Positions 1 to 13,400 of a DNA stretch of 64,000 nucleotides are shown in pieces. Origin of the DNA: Tetranychus cinnabarinus (Eukaryota > Arthropoda > Arachnida > Trombidiformes > Tetranychidae). The stretch spans positions 4,092,001 through 4,156,000 of the forward strand of contig WHVY01000005.1 of the NCBI GenBank assembly GCA_022266195.1, given 5' to 3'. The translations under genes were made by a program, and so were the position numbers. Under the pieces are notes generated by a model. That model searched no databases. It saw only the letters and a program-made list of their open reading frames with translations, and was not told the origin of the DNA. Numbering within the stretch: position 1 is the first letter of the stretch; each line of letters starts with the position of its first letter.

Positions 1-515
1 TGTTTGCATTCATCTTCAATTGATCTCATCAATCAGTGATCAAAAATGCGTAAAATTGGACACAATATTTGAAGCAAATTTGCAAAAACATGGAAACACT
101 TGGAAGCTTGGAAAGGTTGAATAAAAACAAAACCATTTCCATCAAATTTGTAACTCCAAGTTTTCATTATAAAGGGAATCCAAAATTTCCAACCAAACAT
201 TCAACTAATATTTAAAATGTTTATTGCTCTAGTCGCTGGTAACAACTGTTACTTAAACTGTATTACAAGCAATTCTGATCGATTTTCAATTTCAACGATT
301 ATCGATCTCATCGATTTCGCTAAATCAACAGTTATTTACCAAAAATATCAACTTTTTATACTTCTTCTTTCTTCTTCTTCTTCTTCTGTATCGAGTTATC
401 CAATAAACTTGTAATGTTGCAAAGAAAAGGCTCATTCAAATGATTTCGTGGAAAACTATTCAAAATTGATTATCGATTTTCAACTTTTCTTCCTTTTGAT
501 CACCTTTAAAATACT
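1..515. other. AT-rich non-coding sequence
   Basis: No gene is supported here. The stretch holds a CTT/TTC microsatellite at 361-387 and otherwise plain AT-rich sequence with short random frames. Confidence 0.5.
361..387. repeat. (CTT)n microsatellite
   Basis: An interrupted run of CTT triplets is visible directly. Short frames across it encode only serine/leucine runs and are not credible genes. Confidence 0.8.
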
Positions 516-968
516 TTATCGGATAACATTGATCATTACCGTCATCAATGAAAAGTCTTCAAGATCATCAGGTAATTCAATACCAACAAGTCGTAAATGT
601 TTACCTCTGACCTTTAGCAAACTAAAATCTGGCAACATCTTAACGACACTCCAATTTGTTGGATAAAATAAACTTTCATCGTAAATAAAATCACTGACCA
701 AGAAACTTGGTTTTTTCAGATTAACCATTTTCTCAACTTGCAGTAAAACCAACGCAAAGACTAATCGAGATTTATGTGAACATTTCGGCAAAGAAGGTTC
801 GATGATTGAGATCGAGTCACCAAAGTTCTCACTTGAAATTTTCACAAAAGTTTCAATAAAACAATATCCAACTTTGATGAAAATGGTAAAAAGACATTTT
901 AGAAAAGCAAAAATTGGTAAACTCCAAAATCTTGTTAACGATGGTTTTGGGTTTTCAATGATATCGAT
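516..968 (-). other. Possible exon or gene fragment, unrecognised
   Basis: A stop-free minus-strand frame of 150 codons, long for sequence this AT-rich. It runs from just after a TAA at 969-971 to a stop at 516-518. The N-terminal third is hydrophobic and could contain one membrane segment. The rest is mixed and contains ordinary-looking segments such as VRGKHLRLVGIELPDDLEDF. A possible splice donor (ACG|GTAATG, minus strand) lies close to its end. I do not recognise the protein. It could be an exon of a multi-exon gene on the minus strand or a chance open frame; no neighbouring exon could be joined convincingly. Confidence 0.22.
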
Positions 969-971
969 TTA

Positions 972-3900
972 CATTGGAAACAATATGCAAAGGTATTGGT
1001 GCACAGTCTACTTTACTTGTTCATTTATCGCTTTCTGCTCTTCTCCTTTCAATCCAAATCTCTTGATGATTTTGTTTCTCTATTCAAGTTGATGAAGTAA
1101 AAGCCTTTTTTTCTTGAGTCCGGAAATTTAATAAATAACCTTTAATCTAACTTGTGGTTGTTTGATGATGACCAGTAAACTAGTCCTTTGACAACAAATT
1201 TTCATCTTCAACTTGCCATTCTGACCATTCAATATTCCTTGACCAACTAATAACTCTTTTTACCTCTTTACATCTCAACAACTTCATTTTCCTCATCATC
1301 ATCTTCCATCGACAAGATGATAAATGAATCAGGCTCATTCATAATTGGATTACTTTATTCACAATTATTTTCATTTCTTCTTCTTCTGCTTCTAAAGCTG
1401 ATGGCGAGATGAACGAAATGAGAAAAGAGACGAAAATGGAAAAACAAAAGAAATATTGTTCCAATTGAAAGTGTTTCAAGAGTAAATATTCATTGAAAAA
1501 CGGTGAATATAACTTGGAAATCCCTTCATTTTCATGGCTAAATATCTTGTAATTATTTACTGCAAATTGATGGGAATGAATCGTGAATGGAAGTAAAACA
1601 GAATCAAATTGAATGAAACAATTTTCCTCTTCTTCACATGTTAAATGCCGATTCAATTGGATAATGTTTTTCTTTTCTTTTCACTCACCAAAATTCCTCT
1701 TCTGCATGGTTCATCAATTTTCTTAACTTTGCCATTCTCATGATCAACTTTGAAAAATAACCAAAAAGATAACTTATAAAGCATTTCATTTTCAATAGCT
1801 CAACCTGCCATTTGAACATATTAATGATGGCAAGATAATATCGACTCTAATGGAGGTAAGAATATATTTCATCTGTTTAACTCTCAAGTGACAAACGCTG
1901 CAACTTGCAATTTGCACCTTCTTTTCACACTAAACAATACGAATAATCATTTAAACTAAACGTTTCCAGCCTACAATTGCAAGTCTTGAACCACCGCTGG
2001 AAAAGAGTTTCCAAGCATTGCTTTTGCTTCAAAAAATGACAACTTTATTTAGATAGAATCGAATCAGTAAATCATATTATTCTGAGAAGAGCATTTTCTA
2101 GCAATAAATGAATCTTAACCACATAATTTGGGTTCATAAATGTTTTGTACCATTCAACTTATTATATAATACAAAATAAATGCTTCAATCTTTATAATTG
2201 CAATACGAAAGTGTAAAATACTCAAAAAAGTTTTGATGCAAACATTTACATTGAATGAAATCTAACTTTAGATTGAGCGATTGGTAGTCGAAATGCATTT
2301 TGAGACGTAACTTCTGAAGAGTTTTTGGGTTCATTTGGGCAACTTGCAAAAGAAATGTTTCGACGCTAACGAATTAGCGATCTTTATAATAAGTATACCA
2401 TCTGATCAGGTGCCAAGTATTTTATTGAACGTGCATTAGCAGCTAATTTTGTTGATTAATTCAAAATGAAAATGAAAACTTTCTACTGAGTAAATATGAG
2501 AACAATAATTCAGTAAATATCAATTTTCCTTCATTGTTATAATTTGAATGTTTTTTGCTTCCAACCTTGTAAGCAAATATGAAAAGAGAAACAGTTATTC
2601 ACTTGAATTTCGCTTTTCTCACCAAATTTTGGTTAGTTTATGAAAATGCAATTCTCAATTGCAATGTTTTCTTGCAATGTTTTTGCAAAACCATTTTACA
2701 TTCTTGTTCTCACATCTCAACGGTAGCATCTCATTATCATGAATATAACATCATGATATAGACAAGAACATGTTATTTTTGAAACATTAACATTCTAATT
2801 ATAGCATTAAAAGAAAAGAAAAGGAGAAAAAAAACTTTACTCGAAACATTTTGAACACTTTTATGTTCGCTTTTTTTCCTAATACTCGCAACATAATACA
2901 TAGATATAATGTTCAAAATACATCTCATGAGACTAATTAATTTGCATTATCAATGTTTGATTAGTTCATGTGAACCAACGTTTCAGCTTGATTGATTGGG
3001 AATGAAGGATGAGCAAACGGTAAACTGTTCACTGTTGTGATCGACTTGCAACAATCAAAGTCACAAAATGCGACAAAATTAAAGGTGAATTGGTAAAAAT
3101 TGGATTCTCTTGATATGACAATGAAAAAGTTACAATCAATGTCATGATGTTGTGAAAATGATATTAAATTCACTTTTTTATTCAGCCTAAGTGTTCACCA
3201 ATTAGACAATTAGTGAAGCTTCATTTACAATTGATCATGTTGTTCAAGTTGAATGTTCATTAATCAACAATATTAATGATGCACTGTTAAAGTGTTTAAA
3301 TATCGAGCGAAGAGGAAAAAAGAAGAAAAGACAACATTCTTTTCGAGCTCATTTTTGTGTGTAACGTTGACATTGATAGAAATGATGAATTGAACATTTG
3401 CTATTTTTCATCACTCGAAATGATGTTGCAGTTTGGAATGTTTGGGTCACTTTGTTTCATGGTTCAACATTTTCCACTGAGTTTTTTGATGGATTCCATG
3501 TTTTTGCAAATGAACGAATCATTATCTCGAGAAATTTTGGTCAACTTGATGATACAACGCTTAGAGATGAGTGTAAATGAGTAAAATGAATTTTCCTAAT
3601 TAAGATAAGATGAAGAGAGAAAAAATGACTTGCAACTAAATGATCTTGATGAGGTTTACAGTTGATCATGAATGATGATTATTTACTTGGTCATTTCTTT
3701 GGACTCAATAAAAGATTTACTTGTTGGATCCGTTGATGCATGTCAAACTCAACTTGCAACAACTTTTTTTTCGCATTATTGCATGTCCATCTGTTATTGC
3801 TCACAGCTTTGGTCAAATTAAAATGTCATTCAAATAGTGATTTCCTATCAATAACTTATTCCAAGCTTCAACCATTGACATTAAATTTCAATTCAATTTG

Positions 3901-6900
3901 CATCATTTCCTCTAATTGTGCCTTTGACAAACTCCAACGACTTTATCATTTCTCCTTCTATTGCTTTCTTTCGTAATTCAAACCTGAATAAATTGAACTT
4001 TCTGTGAAATTCATTTCGAAAGAAAAGACGAAATTCATCGAAAAATATCAACATTCAACTACCGAACCTTTGCTTATGATTGACCATATGCATTCAAATG
4101 AGCAATTAATGGTTCGAAATGAGCAGAGAAAAGAAAATGCAGAAATTGGATTTTTATATGAACTCGAAACTTCTATGAAAAATGATAGTTTTGCCAATAT
4201 TGAGAAATTTGGAAACTTTGGAAAATTGCATTTTCCCTTTTCCATCATTTAAATTGAATTGAACTTTGATCTTGCAATCAAATTTGCTAATTAAGGGAAT
4301 GAAAGGTGCAAGTGCAGGTTTCTCATGATAATGAACCTGGATTAACCTTAATCCCAAAATGTAATCGAAGATCAATTGGAGAAAAGAAAAGGAAGAAAAT
4401 ATCAATCTTACGAATTCAATTACCTCGAGATTATCATTTACAGGCACAACACTGTTTCCAAACTGATCTGGATCAACTTCGGCTTCTTTACCAATCAAGA
4501 CAATGTTAACTAATTTTTGTGGCCAATCGTTAATCATGTTTAGTGAGACTGTTAATGGTGAAACAATAAGGTGGAAAAAAATGTTGAAAGAACGAAGGCA
4601 AAAAATGATTAACCTTTTTTCATTCATCGAGACCAATCTTGTGATCATTTTTCAAAAAGCAAGTCAAAATGTTGATAATCGTCAATTTTCTGATTAATGA
4701 TTAGAGTGTTAACCGAGGAAACAAGAGGCAAAAAATGAAACAACAGAGAACGAAAAGAATAACAAAAAAAGACAAAAGAAAAGGAAATTTTGCTTTTCAC
4801 TTTCTACTCCAATTTCCCTGAGAATAATCACCTGAAATCTATTGTACAGCCTCAAGGTATAGAAACTGAAATAAACTTGTTCATCAAAGGAAACATTGGA
4901 TAAAGAACTTCCTTGTTTCAGCTTTTAATCTTTGCTTATCACAATTACCAGTCGAGTTGCAGGTTGAGGAAATGATGGGAATGAAAGGAACAGAAAAAGT
5001 TTTCATTGAATCGAACCAGCAAAAAATATATTTTACTTTTCATCAACAAAAAGTGCAAAACAATATTGTAGGTAAATCAACGGAAAATCACCAGAGACAA
5101 GGCAAAGGGAATGAGAAAACATTGAAATTGTCAAACTTGTTGCAATCAAAGAATGCTGTTTGAATGATGTTGATAGAGAAATGCCAAAATGAATTTTCTT
5201 TTATGATAAGCGAACAAAATCAATTGAAATCATGTCGAAGGAAAAAATTGTTTTTTCTTTCAAGTTTTACTCTTGCGATCTTTTTCATGATGGAAAGGTG
5301 AAAAAAGCAAAAAAAAATGGAGAAAAGCTTTTATCCAATTGAAAATGATTTTTGAATCATTGCTCTTCAATAGTTTAATTTTCACTGTCAAACAATTGCT
5401 CTGCTTTTTGGCCTTTATCGTCACTTACCATTGACATTTCAAAACTCAACTTGAACGTAAACTCGAAGTTGCTCTGTTTACAGAAAAAGAACTTCTTTTT
5501 TTCTCATAATTTGTTTATTCTTTTTTCTTTTTCTCTCTTTTCCATGAATAAGTTATCTTTTCTTAAACAGGGAGTGCAAATTGAATTTTACCCTTTTTGC
5601 TTGACCTTTATGATATTGACAAGTGACTTTGTATTTCTAGAGATAACTTTTTCTTTTGATGTAAATTTATTCGAAGAAAAGTTGGAGATAAATATTTTTG
5701 GACTTTTTACTCCCTGCCAATTGATTGTCTGAGTTATTGATATGAGAATGAAATTGAATCAATCTGTCCATTTGCAAATTCGGAGCTCGAGTTTTGATGA
5801 AAATTGGTGTCCATTTCAATGTATACGGATTATGGTTTCTTTTCATTGTTGCTTTAGTTGAATGAAACTTTTCGTCAAAACAAGCATTGGATCAAATGCT
5901 ATGATAGATAATGGGAAAAGAAAAGTTATTGGAAAATAATAATTGAGATGAAATATTTCATTCCATGATCAATAAAGAAATTCAATACAGAATATTATTT
6001 CTCAATTTTGTTTATCGTCATTTTCTTGTTTCCCATCTTTCCATCGCCAATCATCCAATTGAACTTTTAACCTTCCCTTTTCATCACTACAAATAAATAA
6101 CAAAATAATGGTTACATCAATATTTGACAGCATTGTAATGTTCATCTGATCAGTTTATTATTGATAAAAGAGATTTTTTTTCTTCGCTTCTCTTTTCTTC
6201 TTTACGAGTACATTTGTAGGAATAAAGAGAAAAATTTAAATTATGATTTTGTAGTTCATTTGATGGAAAATCAAGACAGGTATTCAGGATGAAAAGAAAT
6301 GAGAAGTAATGAACTTCGTTTCACTCAAAATTGCTTTCAGAACAACAGAGATGAAGATTTAGATGTGCCATCTAAATATTGGAAGTTTGTTGACTAAACA
6401 ACAGGAAATTCTGTTCTTCTTCAGTCAACATGTTTTTAAACTTTTACATCTCGCAGTAGAGGGCAAAAGCAAAATGTGTTACAAATAAAGAGTGAGAAAA
6501 ATGACCAATTGACCTTTGAAAAGTTTCTCAAATTTGCACCCTCAAGGCTTTCGTGACAATGTGTTTGATTCAAGTGCTTGAGAAATTCTTGTCATGATAG
6601 TAAAATGTTGACGGAAATTGAATTTATCTTTGGAATTTTTCTGACAGAAAATTGTCTCAAAATATCAACTTTAACATGTATTATTGAATCAAATATTTAG
6701 AGATCGAACAAAAATTGCTTTTTAATTTCTCGATTTCTCAAACTTTTCAACTCGAACTTATAGACAGCAAAAAATCTCAGTGTTTCATTTCGATTTAAAA
6801 TTTACTGACATATGTAATATTTCACTTGCGCAGTATTCGTTAGAAATTAATTCTTAAGTTATGAAAGTTTGATATTGTGAGAATGAGAATGATCGCAAGT

Positions 6901-7096
6901 CACCTTGGTGTGTTACAATATTTATCAAATCATTTCATGAAATGCTGAGTGATTTGTTCACTTAAAGGAAATGATTTCTTAGACCTAACAAGTGACTTGC
7001 GCTGCATCAAAAAAGACACCTGAAGAAGGTCTTGTACGTGATTTTTCTTGTTTTTTCAAAATTCTCTTCTTTTCTTTTCTTGTGATATTTTTGTAG
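972..7096. other. Gene-poor AT-rich stretch
   Basis: No gene is supported. Several frames of 60-165 codons occur (for example 3398-3580 plus, 4004-4252 plus and 4154-4648 minus), and some are bounded by AG/GT dinucleotides. Between 4.0 and 4.65 kb both strands are open at once, so frame length alone cannot decide coding. No repeat or RNA gene was seen. Confidence 0.4.
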
Positions 7097-7225
7097 CAAG
7101 ATGAAAGTCGAAGAATGTTGATATCAAAACGGCCAGTTGATACAAAGCTATTCGTTCATCCGACATTATTCCGCTTTACTGAACTTATTTTGCAAAAGAC
7201 TAACTTGGATGCTTTTAGTCAGTGA
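7097..7225 (+). other. Possible terminal exon, unrecognised
   Basis: A pyrimidine-rich tract ending in TTTTTGTAG at 7096 resembles a splice acceptor. It is followed by 42 open codons and a TGA at 7223-7225. The encoded peptide has balanced composition (it includes RPVDTKLFVHPTLFRFTELI), and the local GC content is higher than its surroundings. No partner exon was identified and the protein is not recognised. A chance frame is quite possible. Confidence 0.2.
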
Positions 7226-10164
7226 ATGAAACGAGAAAGAAGACTCGAGTTATTGGATTACAGCTAGAGATTTTATCATTTCTAGTTTCCTGAATTCTGT
7301 GGGAATGATGTGTGATAATTTTGAATAGCTTGTAAGAAATTAACAGTTTTCTTGTTTCTTTGTCAAGCTCAAAGTTTTATAATATTAGAAATGGAAATGG
7401 AAGGTTCGTGATTTGCGAAAAAATGTTCAACAATCTTTTCCTCTCAAGTTGTGTTTACAGTACAAAAAGCATGCACAAACAGAGCTAATACTTGATCGGT
7501 TAAATTTCGTGTTTCATTGCGATAACTTCAGAATGTAAACATAAAGGAAAGAAATTGTTCAACATAATGTTCACTAACAGGTAAAGGTAGAAAATGGCTT
7601 TTCTATTTTACCTGACATTTAAATTAATTGATAGATATTGTTCTTTATTTTCATTCTTCTTTGTATCACATAATATTATATTTCAATATCATGATATTGT
7701 ACAATAATAAGCTTGGAATAATAATTGAAAAAAGAAAGAAAAGAACAAAAGTTGTCTCCATTCAACTCGAAACAATTCATTTTGCATTTATGCCAATTAT
7801 GTTGAGTAAAGTATTGATTGTAATAATTTGAACAAAAGTGGGAAATGACATTATTATAAGTTCAATGTTTAAGCCATTAAAGTACAGTAAAACAGTGTAG
7901 TAAAACTGTTCATAAGAAGCAAATGCATCAAGCAAGACATTAAAATAGTTTCCTTAAGAAATGAAATTTCTTTATTTTTTGTTTTCTTGAGAAAAGCATT
8001 TCTTCATAAACCTTAACGCTAGTGCGATTCGAGCGCAAATATAAATCACGTCAGATTTTGAGATCATACTCGATAGAAAAACTTTCAAGTTTCGTCAGCA
8101 TTTGACCACTCAACGAAATATGAAGTTATTCCTCTGAATTTGTCTTAACTGGCTCTATCTAAAAGGTTTCACGACTTGTCCGTGAATCAACTTCAATAAT
8201 CGGTGCAAGTTCATGTCTCTCCACTAACCTGGTCTTGGATCTTCAAGTATTGTTAGTTGTTACACTGGATTTAAGTACAAGCGAACGAATCGAAAGTTAC
8301 TTTACACTTATTTTCCTTGTTTTCTCGTTTTTTGTCCATTTATTTGAGCAATTTATTATTTTGAACCTTCGAGCAAAGCTATTCTTTATCTTCGTAAAAT
8401 TTAAGTCTACCTGTGAAATAAAACAATGCTCTAACAACCGAAGACTAATAATTGTTGAATTCGAGTTCTTTTAATGAAAAGACTAAACTTTACTTATTTT
8501 TTGGAAGTAAATGCTTTGGTGCTTTAACTGTCTTCGAAAAATTGTGAGTTAACAATTTTTCTAAATGTTTCAATGCCATCAATCTATATCATGTTGGCAC
8601 ACCTGGATAAATCAAATGATTCATCATTGAACTGAAAGCGGAAATCAAAAACTCAAATTTCAAGCATTTTTTAGTAAGCATTTTGATCATGGAATGAACA
8701 ATTTCTGTCTTTTTCTGTCATTTCCTAATGCAAACAAAAAAATCATGAAATGCTAAAGAGTTACGGAATATTTCAATTCTTTGTGCGTCAGAAACGCTAA
8801 TCAGGGAAAAGGGAAAAAGTAAACAATAAAGTGATAAAGGATGAAATGGGAAGAAGAGAAATGAGATTATGTGTCGAAAGTGGCAACAAAAAGAAAGAGT
8901 TGAAGAAAAAAAAGAAGAAAAAAAATGATGAAAAATGCGGAACAAAAAAGGAGGAGAAGATAGGTGATAACAACAAGAGTGAATACAGTTTATCTAGAGC
9001 ATTCTGAATAGTGGTTCAGTTAAACTGAACAAACCATGCTCAGACATGCAACAGATGAATTTTATATCAGAAACCATGACAATATTGATTTTTTTTCTTC
9101 TCTCTTTTACTGAATCTCTCAAGAATCATCTTGAAGAGTTTACAACTTGAAAGAGTCTTACTTATTCAACTTGAGAGAAGAAGAAAAAAAAACTTGTTTC
9201 CATGATAAACATTATTCCCTGTTTCCTTGTTGAGCACAACTTTTTTTTCTTCTTCTTCCCTCTTCTCTCTTTTCCCTTATCATCTTTCATCATCATTGGA
9301 CTCTTTTCTGTTTCTTCATGCATAACTTTACCTTTTGCCTTTTCTGTCGAAAAAAATTTTTCCTTCCTTTTTCTTCACCTTGTTTTCCTTTTCTCTTTCT
9401 ACCTTTCCTCCTTCCCTGTGATTCTGTTGCATTAAGAATGACAGGTAAAATAAGGTTGACTTGGAACAACGAAAAGAAGAAGCAAACAACCCAAAAAAAG
9501 AGGAAAACGTCGAACATCTTTTTGCATCAAAATGAAGTAAATGATCAAAATAAGATTATCACTTTTCTGTGAATTGAATTATTTCTCCAAATGGCATAAC
9601 ATTCAATTGAACTTGGCACAGGGAAAGAGAAGTGAAACGAAAAGAGAAGGAAAATTATCATTACAATCTTGCATTGAAAAGTAATTCCCTGATGATGACA
9701 ATGATAATAATAACCAGAATTGACAGAAAATGAGGAAAAGTGAAATAGCTTCGTTTGTCAATTGTTTAGTCTTTCAATTTGTAGACAAAAATTTGACAAA
9801 TCCATCAATAAGAATCAAACAGTTTCTCCATCAATTGGATCCATAATTCAACCTTAAATCTTGTTATTCGATTGCCTGATAAAAGCTTGACACTTGCAAC
9901 TCAATTTCCCTGAAATTGAGTCAATTTCTTCAACAGTTTCATCGGCCATTCAAAACATGAAACATGTCAACTTGGCCGATTCGAAATGGTAAATCAGTCC
10001 AACTCGAATCAAATTTTTTCCATTTTTTGCAAATACTTCTTCAAAACAGAAAATGATTAAAATTGAATTTATCGAAATCGACAGCTTTTCATGAAAACAA
10101 ACTCTAATCTCACTGATGACAATAACTCATTGGAATGGATCAAAAGGACCAAAATATTTCGAAC
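7226..10164. other. AT-rich sequence with no supported gene
   Basis: Purine-rich and pyrimidine-rich tracts alternate, such as the GAA-rich 8760-8960 and the CTT-rich 9190-9420. Frames over these tracts encode low-complexity Phe/Ser/Lys runs. Nothing else was recognised. Confidence 0.45.
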
Positions 10165-10169
10165 GAAAC
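10165..10169. repeat. Target-site duplication, left copy
   Basis: GAAAC lies immediately before the 5' LTR. The same five bases follow the 3' LTR at 14678-14682. A 5-bp duplication is the normal product of Copia integrase. Confidence 0.95.
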
Positions 10170-10398
10170 TGTTAGATGTATCCATCGCTATTGTGCAACC
10201 CTTCACTTGTTTCCCCTTTACGTCTAATCTCTTGCTCAATACATTACGTATCTTTATGTTTAAATTAACCGTTAAGTTTAGTCAATCACTATTTAAACCA
10301 TTTTGAATATAATAATCAGTTAAGTCTTTAACTTCACATGTAAATACTCTATATGTTTTATATTACAATTAAACCATTCGTTTTACTCACGACTCTCA
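10170..10398 (+). repeat. 5' LTR of the Copia element
   Basis: 229 bp, TG...CA termini, identical to 14449-14677. It contains one AGATGTATCC motif near its left end at 10174-10183. Element transcription would start here; the U3/R/U5 limits cannot be read from sequence alone. Confidence 0.97.
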
Positions 10399-10414
10399 TG
10401 GTAGCAGAGCGTGG
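10399..10414 (+). promoter_or_regulatory. Primer-binding site, initiator tRNA-Met
   Basis: TGGTAGCAGAG directly follows the 5' LTR. It is the exact complement of the 3' end (CUCUGCUACCA) typical of animal initiator tRNA-Met. The match continues to 14 of 16 bases with two internal mismatches. This implies priming of minus-strand synthesis from the intact 3' end of the tRNA. Confidence 0.85.
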
Positions 10415-10478
10415 TTGCCTCAACATATAGTTTACCTTTATTTGTGAAAATTTGTGTTTAAATTTGGTAGTTAAAACA

Positions 10479-13400
10479 ATGTCTTCTTCAAGTCAATTTT
10501 CTTCTATTGAAAAACTCAACGACAACAACTATGAATCTTGGTGTGTTTCAATGAAAAGCTTGTTGATCAATAATGATCTTTTTGATACTGTTGAATCAAC
10601 CAAACCAGAAAAAGATGCAGACGCTTGGGAGAAACGTGATAGGAAAGCTTTGGCTCAGCTAACCCTGTGCATTCAATCCAGTAAATATCGATTGATTAAA
10701 AAGTGCAAATCAGCTAAAGAAGCATGGGATACATTGAGAAGTATCCATGAACCAAGTGGTCCGACTCAAACTGTTACATTGTTCCGAAAATTAGCTACCA
10801 TGCGGATTCAACAAAGTCAAAGTATGCGTGAACATATTGAAGCTTTTTTGAATATTAAAGACCAATTGGATAACCAGAACTTCAACATGCCAGATAATGC
10901 CTATGCAGTTATGCTTTTGGTTAGCTTGGAAGAGGCATATGAGAATCTTGTTGTTGCTCTTACTTCCCGTGATGATTTACCTAATCTGAACATTCTTAAA
11001 GCTAAATTGTTAGAAGAAGAAGAGCGTAGATCCAATTTAACTAGTAATGTGGATACTTCTAAGTTGTTACAAATTAAAACAAGCAGAAAGATGAGACGTA
11101 TCCATGGTAAGAGAATCTTTTGTTACAAGTGTAAACAAGAAGGACATAAATCCTTTGCACCAGAATGTCCTTTGAATAAAGATAAAACTAAGAAAAGAGA
11201 AGGTGGAACAAAAGAAACTGCCAAGCTGTTATCCTTAGTAGCTAAGAGGACAAAGCCAGCTAAATGGATCCTCGATAGTGGAGCTACAAAACACTATGTT
11301 ACCTCCATGGATGAACTGACGGATATTGCTGAATCAGATGTATCCTATGTTACTGTGGCCAACGGTCAAGAATTGGAAGTATCCTGTGTCGGTACATTGA
11401 ACACTCAAATAAACGGAAGAGCGTTTAGAATAAATAAAGCCCATTATGTACCTAGTTTGGAAAGTAATTATTTGTCTGTTGCAAAAATTACGGACAATGG
11501 TAATATCGTTATATTTGAGAAATTGCAAGCCAAGGTGATTGATGCAGAAGGTCAAACATTGATGATATGTAAAAGAAACCTTAATGACCTTTACGTGTTT
11601 GATCAGTCTACCTCTAATGGGAAATTAGCAACGATTACCACCTCATCAGAGCTTTATCAATTACATCGTAGGCTTGGACATCTTAACCTGGAAGCAATTA
11701 AACTTATGAGAAGTAAATCGATGGTAAATGGATTGAATGAAGACGTATCCGGATCATTTCAATGTGTTACTTGTTTAAAATGCAAATCAACGACTTTACC
11801 TTTTACACGATCATCCAATAAAGCTGATGGTCTTCTTGATCTTGTCCATTCAGATGTATGTGGGCCAATAAGAACGCCATCATTGGGTGGTAGTAAATAC
11901 TTCATCACTTTTATCGATGATTATTCACGATATGTAACGATTTACACGATGAAAGCCAAGAATCAAGCTTTCAATTGCTTCAAGGAATACCAAGCGTGTG
12001 CTGAAAGGCAACTTAATAGACGTATCCGTATATTGAGAACTGACAATGGGACGGAATATACGAATAACGTTTTTCAGGCACATCTAAAATCTGAAGGCAT
12101 TATTCACCAAACATCAGCGCCAAATACTCCTCAACAAAATGGAGTATCCGAAAGATTCAACCGGACTCTGGAAGAAATGGCGAGATCAATGTTGTCTGAT
12201 TCTGGTCTTAATGTCAGCTTTTGGGCTGAAGCTATTTCAACTTCAGCATATTTGAGGAATCGATGTCCAACAAAAGCAGTTGATGGTAAAACTCCATATG
12301 AGATGTGGCATGGAATAAAGCCAACTATTATCCATTTGAAACCCTTTGGTTGTGATGCTTTTGTATTGGATAAGTCGATAAATCAAGCCAAATTTGCCGA
12401 AAAGGCAAGAAAAATGATTTTTATTGGATATTGTGACAACTCAAAAGCATATAAATTATTTGATCCAATCAAGAGGACAGTGATAAAATCCCGCGATGTT
12501 AGATTCATTGAAACCAAGAATCAAAACGATTCAACAGATGATACTAATGATGGAAGTATCCCACTTATTTTCGATGTGGATACGTCTGAAACTGAATGTG
12601 TTCAAAAATCACCAGATGATAATGACTACACATCCATTGAAGATCAGATGGAACAAGAATCGGTTCCTGATCTGATAAACGAGATTGACAATGAAATTGT
12701 TGACAATTATATTGCGGATACTTCTAATGGTGAATCAAATTTGCAAAGTTCTAATATCGATATGAACAAGGAAATATCAAGTGTAGCAAGAAGTAAAGGT
12801 AGACCGAAAATAATAAGAACTGGTAAACCTGGTAGACCTAAGAAACAATACAACACTCTAGGTCATATCGAAGTGTTGCCAACCAATATTATACCGTTAC
12901 CTGCATCCGCTGAAGAAGCACTGGAGAGCAAATGGAAAGCACAATGGAAAGAAGCAATGGATAAGGAATACCAGAGTCTTATGGCAAATCATACATGGGA
13001 TCTAGTTACACTTCCGAAAGATAGAAAGTTAACTGGATCAAGATGGGTATTTGTCATTAAGTATAATCCTGATAGCTCCATTGATAAATTTAAAGCTAGA
13101 TTTGTCGCTAAAGGGTTTAGTCAGAAATATGGAGTTGATTACAATGAAACGTTTGCTCCAGTTGTACGGACAACCTCTTTCCGACTTCTATTTGCACTAT
13201 GTGTTAAGTATGAATTGTATTTGCATCAAATGGATGTAACCACAGCATACTTGAACGGAGAACTTGATGAAGAGATTTATTTACAACAGCCACCTGGATA
13301 CATCTCACCTGGCACTGAACATTTAGTTTGCCGATTGAAAAAGTCATTGTATGGGCTAAAACAGAGTGGGCGTCAATGGAACCTAAAATTGAATGAAGTT

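Noticed and set aside
3432..3570. Plus-strand exon-like segment (open, AG before, GT after, protein-like composition)
   Set aside because: No partner exon or family was found, and comparable segments arise by chance in this window.
4004..4648. Exon-like frames on both strands, including a minus-strand block at 4424-4548 with AG/GT borders
   Set aside because: Both strands are open over the same bases and look equally protein-like, so strand and coding status cannot be decided.
10452..10478. Upstream extension of the Copia frame from a TTG
   Set aside because: A eukaryotic element would use the first ATG, at 10479, which is followed by a typical Gag start.
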